The notes under the pieces were generated by a model that was not told the DNA's origin, did not search any database, and saw only the letters and a program-made list of their open reading frames with translations. 64,000 nucleotides of DNA from Casuarina equisetifolia. Its lineage: Eukaryota; Streptophyta; Magnoliopsida; Fagales; Casuarinaceae. Position 1 is the first letter of the stretch, and each line of letters begins with the position of its first letter. Positions 1 to 11,900 of the stretch are shown piece after piece. The position numbers and the translations under genes were made by a program. The stretch spans positions 22,529,258 to 22,593,257 of the forward strand of contig CM052354.1 in assembly GCA_028551475.1 (NCBI GenBank), in the 5' to 3' direction.

Positions 1-58
1 CCCCAACACTAAAGAATAAAAAATAAACGTGTAAAGAAACTATTTATTGAACTCATAC

Positions 59-3000
59 CTGTAACCCAGTTCTAATACGAACAAAATCATCCAAATGGCA
101 GGAAAGCTCATGTGGGACCTGAAGCTCAAGAAAGAAAATCAGTAATGAGTGCCTAGCACAGGAGTCCAAGTCAAGTAGCAAAACGTAAAATACTTTGTGC
201 GTAAGGGAGAGAGAATGGGTCCCAAAATGAAGATTAAGTAGTTGTAAATCCAAACTTCAAGGAAAACAGTATATCAAATCATAAATAAGGGTGTAATGCT
301 ACAGATGATGTTCTATCTAAAAGAGCCAAGCACGTTAAACATTTTAAAGGGAATCTAAAAAAAGTAAATCAAGAACCTTCAACAGATTAAGCTGCATTAC
401 AAGGTCAGCCCTGGAAATGCCTTTGCCGTGGTTTGCCCTAACATTACAATCAAAAGAATCAGCTATCATACTAGGATTCACATCAAATACCAAGCAAGAA
501 CAAAATGGCGCAGCAGAAAACCTTAGGCTGAAACTGGGATCACTGTTGTTCCAGGTCATCAATTTATTGGCTTCTTCTTGCCCAATATACTTTGTCCATC
601 GCCTCACCATCCACTAGAAAGGAGAAATCCAATGAACAAATAGCAAGTGGCAAAATGCCTTGGAAATAATTTATTCAAAATTTGTCCACAGACAATATAA
701 AGCAACGAGTCATTCATCTGGAAGACCTAAACACTTTCTTGTGTACAACAAGCAAGGGCGACCATAGAGTTATATCTAGAACTTGGGCCTTTGTACCATG
801 AATTGGTTTCCATGAATGCAAGATAGACGCACAATAACCTTAAAGTTGAGGTCAAGCTTCAGTTACTTGCACTATTTTCCTAATCTAAGGAAGCTAACTG
901 CAGTTTACAAGAAGTATTGCAGGTACATTGATAACATTTGCCAACAACTCTGATTCCTCTGGAGCTACTAAACCCCAGACTTTCAAACAAAACAGCAAAC
1001 ACTTGGCTGTGATGACAGCACAAGCTTCTTAAGAGCAGTTCTAAGGTAAACCCAGCTGTTTACTTGCTATAGGTGATAATCCTAGGTTATCTTATTATAA
1101 CACTAAATGCAAGTGGCAAAAAAATTTCAAACTGTATACTTACGACAGGATGAGAATGTAGAATGGCAAGAGCACGTGCTTGTGCACGTTCATCACCCTC
1201 TACTTTGGGTAGAGGAAGAGAGTTGTTTTCCTGTAACACAAAGTTCAAGGAACTCAATAAGTTCCCCACAGTTAACCACATAATTACAGCTATATGAATT
1301 GATGATGGTATACCTTAAGCAAAACAAGCTTCCGCAGTATCCCATTGACCAGGTTACCAGCACCAGGTCTTAGGGCAAACTTTGCAAGCTTCACATTCTG
1401 CAGTTAAATATAAGAAGTGAAAAAAAAGAGAGACCAATTTTGAAGAACATTTAAAGCAACAGTTACACCAAAAGGGTAAATATAATTCAATTTCAAAGGC
1501 TAGAAACTTATGTTAGGTGCCACATAGGATATCTTCATGTCAAATCAGAATAGTAACATTATGAAATAAAATCAGATCTTTGGAAAAATCACCAATCACC
1601 AAAAAGAATGGGCATAGCACAAAAACCTCACAGAAAGGTGCCAAGTCCATCTATACCGACCTTTCATTTCCTAATAAAGAAAGTGATAAAACAGATATCT
1701 CCAATCAATCTGACCAATTATTGCAGAAAAATTTCAGCAGCCTGAAATAGATTAAAACAACCAACTGCAAAATTACTCCATACTATCAGAAGTAAACATT
1801 AAATATATGCTGAAAATTACCTCATCTACAACAGCATAATGTGGCATATCAAGCTTGACAATCTCATAGAAACTGATTCGGAGAATCTGGAAACAGAAAA
1901 TCGCAAGTAATTGAGATACTTACAATCACAAAGTCCAACTATATTTCCAAAGAATCTTGAGACTCGTTTAGATCCACAGATGCAAGCCCCAATTTGAATC
2001 AAAAGCATGAAGCAGGAAGTGTTTTGAAGGCAGATGAAAAATAAGTCTAAGTAATGTAAGTAATCAGCATCTATCCAAGTTTAGAGACATACAAATTTAG
2101 GATCCACTCAAAAAATTGGCCTTTCCTTGCAAACACACTCAATTATACAGTGGTATTGCTTGTTCTCACACCATTGTTGACAATCCAAGCAAGTAAGGCA
2201 GCAAGAAATATGCAAAAGAAAAAATACCTGTAAGAGAAGTGGTTCCATGCTTCTAAATGTTTTCTCATCATGGCAGATAGAACAGATCAAATAATCAAGA
2301 AATCTCCTCCAACGGATGGTGCCCCCAACAATATCAGTAACCTATATTATTGTTGAACAAATATTTTAAAAGAAATGAGAAAAAAAAGAGATGGAAATGG
2401 AAGAGTGCGGTGCAAGGATTGATCTTGTTAACTAAAAGGGGTTTACTAGGATCCCGCTTCTGTTGAGAAAACATGAATGCAGAACAACGCTACAAATAGA
2501 CACGTCATGTCATGATTTTCTGGTGGTATTCTTTGAAAAACTGAAGAGAGATTAACACAAAAGATCTTATACAATTGAGGATGCCACTTTGGAAGTATAT
2601 ATCCAGAGACAAACAGATAATGAATGGGGAAATAACCAATCTAAGATCCCGATCATCTAGCCTCCGTGTACGAAATCCAAGAGTTCTTTCAACATATCCC
2701 ATCTCATTATCACCAGAACCCTTCCCTTTCTCATTCAAAAGGTCAGCAAAAGCACCACCCAGCTCTATTCTCATCAACCTCACTGCAGACACTGTTAAAG
2801 CCCAAAACAAATTGACATGAGAATCCTAAAAAGATCTGACAACCATTCTTAAAGCCTATCATGCACAAAGTTAAGTACAGTTTAACAAATTACTGTTTAC
2901 CTCCGGAAAGCACAGAACAGAAACAGCGAAATGCAGTTCTATCATGCACTTACTGTACAACATAGACAGAGACACGTAAAAACAAGCTGCAATTACCTGC

Positions 3001-3598
3001 CCGGTGAGGTGAGACCTCCAAATTCAGCTTCTGGGTCTTGCTAGAGGAATTCTTGGAACCTACAAATTCGAATTGCTCGATCAACCCCAGAAGCCAGAAA
3101 GTAAACCGGAAACAAGTTAAGCAGAAGTTTCACTCGTGGTATGGAACCGGGTAGAAAACTGAACCGGACAAATGAGAGCTACGTCTGTAGCATTCCATCA
3201 AGCACCTATACTTGTACTCACTCAGAAAACAAGCGAACAATAGTTCACCTGTCCTCAATTTGCGAACAAAAATAAAGCGAACCCGCATTCATACTGCTCA
3301 AACACACCTTCCCGTAGTTGCTGAGTAAGAAAACACCTCTACTTAGCACAATGGTAACCATTACTATCATTTAGGTGGAGGCTTTCGCTTTCTTGGTTTT
3401 TGAATGGAACACACTTTTGTTTTCCTTCCTTGAATTTCCTGGGAATCAAACAGGAATGTCTCAGCCTTTACCTTTCCTCGGATTGTAAGTAGTTATCTTC
3501 GGCTCCCGGGTTCCCTTGACGAACTTCAGCGGCTTCGAAGAAACCCGGCGGCGCTCGGCTGCAGAGAGACTTACACTGATCGACAGCACGTGCGCCAT
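59..3598 (-). CDS. RsmB-like rRNA cytosine-C5 methyltransferase, plastid type (C-terminus off the window)
   Basis: Nine exons join in frame on the minus strand: 3598-3472, 3059-2997, 2791-2637, 2341-2228, 1886-1821, 1397-1314, 1230-1144, 613-377 and 118-59. They give the first 331 residues, and the last exon ends at a GT donor, so the gene continues left of the window. The first 60 or so residues are rich in Ser, Arg and Lys and start MAHVLSISVSLS, which fits a chloroplast transit peptide. Residues of about 65-210 look like the NusB-type RNA-binding domain found at the front of bacterial RsmB (for example AVRLMRIELGGAFADLL, then RPGAGNLVNGILRKL). Next comes the RsmB linker (HPVWMVRRWTKYIGQEEANKL). 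The S-adenosylmethionine-binding catalytic core with its two cysteines is not in the window. By family, it would methylate a cytosine of organellar 16S rRNA. The Arabidopsis counterpart is, from memory, At3g13180. Family call is firm; plastid location is inferred. Confidence 0.88.
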
Positions 3599-4218
3599 GG
3601 TCGCTTCAGCTTCGACTTCCTCTCAAGAAAGTGGTCGTGTTGGAGACAAGTGAAACGCGCGCAAGCGCTCGTCGGAATTACGTAAGTGCACCCACCAAAG
3701 GGATAAGAGGACCGTGGATACTGTTTGAATATATTAAAATTTAATGTATATTCTATATTATTAAGAAATTAGTATATTATATTTTCTCTATATAAAATAT
3801 TTATCTCATTTATATCAAATTAGAATTTAGTATAATAATATCCATACTTATATATATGTGTGTGTGTGTATTTTATTTTATTACAGATTTATCTTAAGGG
3901 AGGTATATTGCAAAGTATTTCACATTGTAAAATTTTTATGCTTATAATCCAAATTTCGAATAAGGTTTATTTTACTTATGGACTGATGGACATTTGCAAG
4001 AAGCTTTTTTTATCTTCAAATTAAAAGATAAATTAAAATTTAATATATGTTTCATATTATTAAGAAATTAACGTGGTATGGTCTGAAAAAAATTTCGATT
4101 AGTAGGGGGGGAGTAAATTATTCAATTCAAATCGGTTTCAGGACTGGTCTGCCATACAAAGGTCCCTTTTTTAAGATCCTTTCGGCTTCTTTTCCCGGTT
4201 CTCGGCGCGACCGACCGG
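3599..4218. promoter_or_regulatory. Shared upstream region of two divergent genes
   Basis: This 620-bp stretch separates the start codons of the leftward RsmB-like gene and the rightward unknown gene, so both promoters and 5' leaders should lie here. The part next to the methyltransferase is GC-richer, and the middle (about 3720-4080) is strongly AT-rich with a short TATATA/TG run near 3850-3870. I cannot assign a specific TATA box or transcription start to either gene. Confidence 0.5.
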
Positions 4219-6062
4219 ATGGCTCCGTCGATCGGGGAAGTGCCGGTCTTTACCGACACTAACTTGGGCACTCGCATAGCAGTGGCCGTCGTCCCTGATA
4301 TCACAGCAAGAGATTTCAAGAGTAAGCAGAAAATCTCACACCCATTGTCCCTTTTTTGTGATCTTTTTTTCCTTTCTCCTGATCGTAGTTAAAAATGAGT
4401 TCTTGATTGTCAATCTGTCCTGGATGCTTTGCTTATGCTATCGATTCTTTCACGGTTTTCAGATATGCAATAACTGGAAAACTATAAGGTGCATTCTTCT
4501 TGGGAGTGGCAATTTTTATTTTTCCTGGTCTGGATTACATATAACAATACGGCAAACAAGAAAGAAAGAAAGAAACTTGAGAGCTCTTTAACCCTTGTTT
4601 CCTCTTCTTCTCCAAAGTTTATATATTGTGTTACGGAGGCTGGTTTGTGATAATAGTAGTTTCACTGGCACATTTTAGTTGGAGGTTTTGGAACTGGGGT
4701 ATATCTTTTTGAAGGATCACTCATTTGAGGCTATTTACTACCAATCGGTTTTAGCTGTTTGAGGTTTCATGCTGGGGATCCTACTAAGATGTTATCCTTT
4801 CTGTGTTTGCTTAGCATTTCCTCACCCTGTATACCATTTATCTACTTGCTTCCCACAAATTTAAGTGCTAGGAAATGTCATTAAATTTTAGGAGTATGTT
4901 ATCTTATTGTTTATGGAATAATATAGGGTCTGTTCTCTGTCTGCAGGAGAAGCTGAAAGAGTGCACTTAAATTGTTACCCAAAATCAGGAGAGATTATGA
5001 TCTACGGTTTAATGGTACCTTGTCAATTTCAAGTCTCTCAATACCCGTTTCTTGTTTTCATTGTCAGCAATGCTTCTAATTCCATAATTCATTGTCTAGT
5101 AGGTCAAGCGAAAATCATGCCTTTACCATTTGCCAGAGTCACTGCCTATAAAGTATGCTTTCAAGGGTAGGAAAGGAACATGGTTTCTGCATGTTGAAGC
5201 AATGACGTTGAGGGATTTAAGTGGATCAGATGTACCACAGGGCGTGGCTGGAAAATTTGTGCAGCATTTGCACTATGTTGGCAAAGATACTGACCATTTG
5301 GAACCATCCAATTTCCTTCCAAGCATTGATCAGAATGAGACAAGAGAAGATAAGAGGCATTTGGGAAGATCAAACTGCCTTAATTGTTACCAGCAAGAGG
5401 TTCTCAGTGCTGTCTCTCTTCCGAAGGAGAAGAAAAATAAGAGAATGAAGAAGCTTCATTACTCATCAGACACAACAAGTGCAATGCAGAGGGGATGCAA
5501 TGGTAGGAATGAAATCCCTGCTGTGATTGCCAAAGAGAACGCTTGCTTTTGTGGGTCTGCAGATGAAGGACTGAGTTCCAGATCAATGGTGGAGGTTCCC
5601 AGCGACATGTCATCAGAAGTCATATCAGTTACAGGTATCATCAAGAGATACTTCCCAAGTTCCAATGAGGTGAGCAGTTTTGGCAACCCTTCAAGCTTTG
5701 ATGTTAATGTTTCAAATGGAACATCTCGATGTCAGCTGGAAGGACAATCGAACACTAAAATAGATAATAAATGCTCGAGCCTACAGGATGATGTCCTCCC
5801 AAAGATTACAGTCAAAACACCCCTGAGGATCCTCCCATCACCACTACAAGCTGCATCAACTCCAGACTCTCTGAGGTCTAAGGTGCAAAGATCTGGGGTA
5901 GGGAAACGTCTCATTCTAGCCTCATCCAATCTTAGGATTTCTGGGAGTAAGCAAAAACCTGCAATTTCTCTATGCAGATTCGGAGATGGGAAAATGTTGG
6001 AAGCCAATTTCCCTCCCATGATTCGAAGTTCAGTCTTTGAGATTGGTGACAGCGATGATTGA
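4219..6062 (+). CDS. Unrecognised plant protein, 376 aa, three exons
   Basis: Exons 4219-4321, 4947-5014 and 5103-6062 join in frame with GT-AG borders and end in TGA. The protein starts MAPSIGEVPVFTDTNLGTRI. Residues 1 to about 100 look like a compact folded domain (alternating hydrophobic strands, then FKREAERVHLNCYPKSGEI and SCLYHLPESLPIKYAFKG). Its spacing reminds me of a ubiquitin-like beta-grasp, but that is only an impression. Residues of about 110-376 are polar, Ser-rich and probably disordered, with a basic stretch (KEKKNKRMKK) that could be a nuclear signal and a C-terminal segment ending SSVFEIGDSDD. No signal peptide or membrane segment is seen. The consistent splice frame and long last exon support a real gene. 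I do not recognise the family and assign no function. Confidence 0.72.
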
Positions 6063-8629
6063 GACAACTTTGAGGCTTTTTGGCAGACCATGAAAGTTAT
6101 GCACTAAAATGTCATAAGCTATCTCATGGTTGGAGTAAGCTGTCTACTGAGCTAGTTACTCTAGAGATGAACCATCGGACTTCTTTCCATAAACCTGGAC
6201 AAACAACTGGTCACCGACGATCAGACTTATGATTCAGGTTGAGCAACAAACTTATTGAACAACGTATCTCTTGATTTAGGTTGATCATCGGTTTTTGAAG
6301 GTAATTTATATGAAGATGTCTGTCCAAGTGTTGTGTTGTCTTCAATGTAGGCTGTGAGGGGGATGCCTGGAATAGGAGAAAATAGAAAACAGCTATACAA
6401 AAGAGAGTTTTCCGGGGGAATTGTTCTCACAGAGAAATGGATGCTGGAGGAGGTAATCTAGTGATGAACTTTCAAGCTCCAGTCATACTAAGAGAAGGAA
6501 AAAAAAAAAATTGTTGTAATGCATCTGCACTGACAATCAGTAGTAAGCGTAAAACTAAAGGGGGGGCTTGGGAAATTTGCTTTCAGGCGACGCATCAGTT
6601 TTTGATGCTCAAGGATGTGCTGCAAGATGGCAATGTTTCGGAAATTTTGTTGAAATTTTGGATCTGTTAATTTTTGCTTTGAGTGACAGACAGAATATTT
6701 CAACTAAATGAAAGTACTCAATCATTAAAGCTATCCAACTCAATGAAGTTAATGCCATGTTTTAGGTTTTGTTGATTCTTGGTACTTTATTAGTGTACCA
6801 CTGGTATAAATCAAGCTTCCTCGGTTTCAACCTTGACTAGTTGTTTGCTTTTAGTTAGCATAAAAAACTCTACTTTAGGGGCAATCCGATTTAAATCCAC
6901 TGTTGTCCAAATTAAAGAATTTGGTATGCATATTATTGGCCAGGATTTGCTTTCATCAAGGAGACCGAAGAAATTAATCCTTTATTTTAGCTGTCACACC
7001 AGCTCCTTTCATTAATTTTTTTTCTTTATCTTGAAGTCACTGAATTCCTTTCTTGATCTTTCTATATTGCCATGAGCCAGAAAAGAAAACCACAGATTTC
7101 TAAGTATAATCAAAGTCCGCAAAGATAGGACAGGATTGAAGATTATTTCCTACCCCGAAGGGAAAAGAATGGGGAAAGTGTGAATTGGACCCAGAGAAAG
7201 GAATAATCTGCTTTAATTCAATGCCTTTCCTTCTTGCCTTTTCCCCTACATTGAAGAGAAAGGGATTCTTTTAAGGAATCTGGTTTCACCAGAGAAGCAA
7301 GAAATTTGAGGTTTGGCAAATAAAGTTATAAATATTTTATTAATTTTTGCATTTTTGGAGTGTCTAATGGACAGCCAGTTATAATTAATGACAACTTGCA
7401 ACAAGCAATCCTTGATTTCCGCCGAGCAAAGTAAAATAAAAAGAAGGTCCTTTCTTTTCTTCTTTTTCCTTTTGATGCAATATTTTTCGCTATTCCTCAA
7501 GAGTTGCTTTTTCAATTCCTTTCTCGCGTGCTGAGTTTTGTCGTGTAGAAAAAGGTATTTTGAACACTGTAGATGTCAAAGTAGTAACTGCTCTTGATGA
7601 ACCCAATTGACTGTATCGAGGCATACCCAAAAGTTAATGTCAAGGTCTCCTCGAATCAACATGAAACATGCATAGATGACAACATACTTTTAATAATATC
7701 ATCAACATTCTAGTTTGTATTCTCCTTACATGTTTAAATCTAATTCAAGAAAAAATATTGCGCCGTCTTTAACACTGAATCAAAACATAATACATACACG
7801 ACCACGCACATGGATTGTTGCCTAACATATAATATTCCCAAACTTAGTTTAGTACTACTAAGTGCATATATGCCTCCTCAAATCAGTAGGGAATATGCAA
7901 AATGACAACATAAATTCTGTCCTCTTTTTGCAAGTGATCTGAGCTCCATATGTCTTGTTTTTCTACTCGAAATCCATGGTTTATTTATTGCACGAAAAGT
8001 AGATGATAGATTACACTGTTACCAAGTCATGGAATAAAGCCGCGGTGGGCCTCAAGGCAGTGAAAACTTGATTGCTAAGGAATGTCTAGTCCGAGGCTCA
8101 CAGCACCGCCATGGCAAACTCTTAAAAGTAAAATTTTTAACTCGTTTTAAAGATGGATTAAATTATTAAAATACATGTTAATCATCGTTAAACTTTTAAG
8201 TAAGCAAGAAGTTTTTTTATTTGCAGTTTCACCCCCAAAATTTGCATCTTTTTATTTAAAAACCTAAACCGCCTCCTAATAAGAAATTAGTTTATTAAGA
8301 TATTTGAGACGGATACAAAATAATTGAATTTTTTAAAAAAATAATATCACTTTATCAACATTAATATTTACCAAAAGGAATATTTTATTTTATTTTCTGC
8401 TTTTAATTCTAATCCAACATAGGAAGAGCTTTTTTTTTTTTTTTAATAAATATACGAGCTTTTCAATTAAAAAAAAAAGAAAGACAGAGAATAATTAATT
8501 AGAAGTGTACTTCCAGAACAAAGTATTTAAGGAATTTGAAAAAAAAAAAAAAAATATTTCCCATCTGTATTGGCATTTATGTACTTTTAACCGGGCCATT
8601 TCTCTTCTGTTCGTCGTCTCCCAAAAGCA
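6063..8629. other. Intergenic region without a recognised gene
   Basis: The first few hundred bases should hold the 3' UTR of the 376-aa protein gene. The rest is AT-rich with poly-A and poly-T runs. The short open frames (for example at 6437-6670 and 7246-7515) show no protein-like pattern or family similarity. The last part, about 8200-8600, is the distal promoter of the following UPL gene. Confidence 0.6.
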
Positions 8630-8637
8630 TATAAATA
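8630..8637 (+). promoter_or_regulatory. Probable TATA box of the UPL gene
   Basis: TATAAATA lies about 330 bp upstream of the UPL start codon and just before a CT-rich leader that begins near 8660. This spacing is typical of plant promoters and suggests transcription starting around 8660-8670. Assigned from position and motif only. Confidence 0.55.
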
Positions 8638-8683
8638 CCATACTTGGTTTCTCAGTTGCAATTCTTCTCCAACTCTCTCTATT

Positions 8684-8706
8684 CTTTCTCTCTCTCTCTC
8701 TCTCTT
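8684..8706 (+). repeat. (TC)n microsatellite in the UPL leader
   Basis: A pyrimidine run of alternating T and C in the presumed 5' UTR. CT-rich leaders are common in plant housekeeping genes. It is likely length-polymorphic. Confidence 0.8.
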
Positions 8707-8949
8707 TCTCCGTAAATCAAAACCCTAATTGCGGATCGCAGAAACCTCGAAATCATCTCCGTTCTCGTTCCAAGACCGTCGGATTGTTGATCGGAATCAT
8801 ATTTGTAGGATCCGATCATTGTCAATAACGACCTAGAGCCACCGCCTTTTACCTTTTTCTACTCTTCGGTTTCGGGGCCTCTGCTTTCTCGATCGATTCT
8901 CGGTTCTTGAGGATTTGATCGGTTCCTCGAAGCGGTTTGGGTTCGTGAA

Positions 8950-8970
8950 ATGCTTTTGATTCCAAGATGA
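8950..8970 (+). promoter_or_regulatory. Minimal upstream ORF overlapping the UPL start codon
   Basis: ATG at 8950 opens a six-codon frame (MLLIPR) whose TGA at 8968-8970 overlaps the main ATG at 8967-8969 as ATGA. It is the first ATG I find downstream of the predicted transcription start. A ribosome ending here would sit exactly on the main start codon, an arrangement compatible with termination-reinitiation or leaky scanning. Any regulatory role is inference. Confidence 0.45.
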
Positions 8971-11900
8971 AGCTAAAGAGGAGGAGGGCATTGGAAGTGG
9001 TTAGCATATTCAACAATTGAAAATTATTTGATTGAATAAATTTGCTTCTATAAGTTCTTGTTATTTTGCAATCTACTTCGCCTTTTCGCATGTTTTTTTC
9101 TGGAATGTTGGAGTGCAATGAAGAGTTTGTGTTGGGGTTTGTCCAAAAAGTTGCTTTGTCGTTGTGTTCTTTTATGCGTGTGATGATCTGATTGTGATTT
9201 TGGTTGCTTAAAGGCTGTTGCTTTAGTTCTATTGTGTTTTGTTTCTGTCTATCTGGCTCTCATGCTCTGTTTGGTCGTGCTTGTGTGTGTTGTTTCTGTT
9301 AATCTGCCTGTCGTGCTCTGTTTGCTTGGTTGCTTAAGATAGTTCAGGAAAGATGTATAAAAAATAATGTCTTTTCTTTTACTTTATACTATTGATGTCT
9401 GTGAATCTGAAATCTTCAGTTTCTCGAACTGAGAACTACTGCTTCATTGGGAATTTCGTCCCATGGGAAGGAAACGCTACGAGGGCTAAGAAAATATAGT
9501 TGCCTTTAATTCCATGTCTGCTCGCAGACTTTATAAATAGCTTATTAAAGTTTAATTTTTTAGAACTTTGATTCTTGGATTGTTACTTGTTGCTTTTCCG
9601 AAGGTCGGATTACTATTAAATGATAGAACTTAGCTAGCCCATGGTTTATGAAATCAAGTCTTTCTTTTTCCTCGTCACTTTGGAAGCGTTGAAAAACTAT
9701 GAGGGTAAAAAAGTGAATATGTTTATTGCTACTGCGAGCAGACTTGCCAACAGGAGGAGAAATTGTTGTTAGTGCAAGCTGAAATCTGGAAAAACTTATT
9801 TTTGTTTAGGACTCGTAATGTGTTCTTGTGTCAGGTTAAAACAAGTTGCATTTGTTTGATTTTCTTTCAATTTTAAGTGTAAAGTAATGCTGTTAGAAGA
9901 AATAAAAAATTTTATTAAATAATTGAGAGTGATTCGTGCTTATGATAGTGATTCGTGCTTAGGATAGTGATTAGCAATCAGTGCTTCTTAGTAGTTGATA
10001 GTATGAAGACCTTTTAGTGAATCTGGCAATGGAAGTTTTTGCCTTTAGGCTTTGATATTGGAAAAGCCCTTAAGGCTTTGTTATTGATCTTTAATTTGTT
10101 ATGTATATCTTGGTATGATGTAAATATGTACAGCACCATGATGATGTCTGGAAATTTAGTGACTATTTCTTTCCCTGTTCTTTGTCTCAGCCTCCAAAGA
10201 TTAGATCCTTCATCGATGGTGTCACTGCTGTTCCACTCGAGAATATAGAACAGCCCCTCAAGGGATTTGTTTGGGAGTTTGATAAGGTGCCCTTTTTCGC
10301 CGTTCATGCTAGAATTGTGTGGCTTTCTGTAATGCGATTTGATTTATGTGTGTCTTGATGTTGCAGGGGGACTTCCATCATTGGGTGGATCTTTTTAATC
10401 ATTTTGATGCATTTTTTGAGAAGCACATAAAACCAAGGAAGGATTTACAGGTTGAGGATGACTTTCTGGACTCTGATCCTCCCTTTCCAAGGGAAGCTGT
10501 TATTCAAATTCTCCGTGTTATTAGAATAATTTTGGAGAATTGCACAAATAAGCACTTCTATAGTTCGTATGAGGTATGTTTATGTTCCTGATTCAGAAAT
10601 ATGGTTGTAATCTTTTTGTTGATTAATACCAGCTGGTAGAATTATTGATTCACCCTTATCAGTGTGTTTTGCTTCAAGCCTTTTTCCTTCTTTTCTGTGG
10701 ATTTTACAGTTTTGGTTTCCATGAAATTGCAGCAGCATCTTTCTTTATTGCTTGCTTCAACCGATCCAGATGTTATTGAAGCTTGCCTGCAGACATTGGC
10801 TGCTTTTTTGAAAAAAACAATTGGCAAGTACTCAATTAGAGATGCTTCCCTCAATTCAAAGTTATTTGCCCTTGCACAAGGTTGGGGAGGGAAGGAAGAA
10901 GGGCTTGGATTAATTGCAACTGCCGTGCAGGATGGTTGTGACCCTGTTGCCTATGAGTTGGGTTGCACACTGCACTTTGAATTCTATACACCCAGGGAGT
11001 TGTCCACTGAACTCCATGCCACAGAACCGTCAACCCAAGGCTTACAGATCATTCATTTGCCTGACATCAACACTCGCCAAGAGAGTGATCTAGAGCTCTT
11101 AAGCAAGTTAGTAGCAGAATACAAAGTACCTGCCAGTTTAAGATTTTCCCTGTTGACGAGATTGCGCTTTGCAAGGGCTTTTGGGTCTGTAGCTTCTCGG
11201 CAGCAGTATACCTGCATTCGATTGTATGCCTTCATTGTTCTTGTGCAAGCTAGTGGTGATGCAGATGACCTAGTTTCTTTCTTTAACTCTGAGCCTGAGT
11301 TTGTCAACGAGTTAGTCTCATTGTTAAGCTATGAAGATGCAGTTCCTGAGAAAATTCGGATTTTGTGCTTGCTTTCTTTGGTTGCACTTTGTCAAGATAG
11401 GTCTCGCCAGCCTTCTGTCTTGACTGCTGTCACTTCTGGAGGTCACCGTGGCATCCTGTCCAGCCTCATGCAGAAGGCCATTGAGTCTGTTATTACTGAT
11501 GCTTCCAAGTGGTCTGTAGTTTTTGCCGAGGCATTATTATCTCTTGTGACTGTTTTGGTTTCATCATCTTCGGGTTGCTCAGCCATGCGGGAGGCTGGAT
11601 TTATCCCTACTCTCCTACCTCTTCTTAAAGATACTAATCCACAACACTTGCATTTGGTAAGCACAGCTGTGCATATTCTAGAAGCTTTTATGGATTATAG
11701 TAATCCAGCTGCTGCCTTATTTAGAGATTTGGGTGGTTTAGATGATACCATCTCCCGACTGAAGGTCGAAGTGTCACTTATAGAAAATGGTTCAAAGCAA
11801 CAAGGTGAAACTTCTGGCTGTAGTGGGAAGAGTAAGGAAGTAGTTGGAGGCACCTCCAGTGAGCTAGATGACATGCAGCCTCTATACTCTGAAGCATTAG

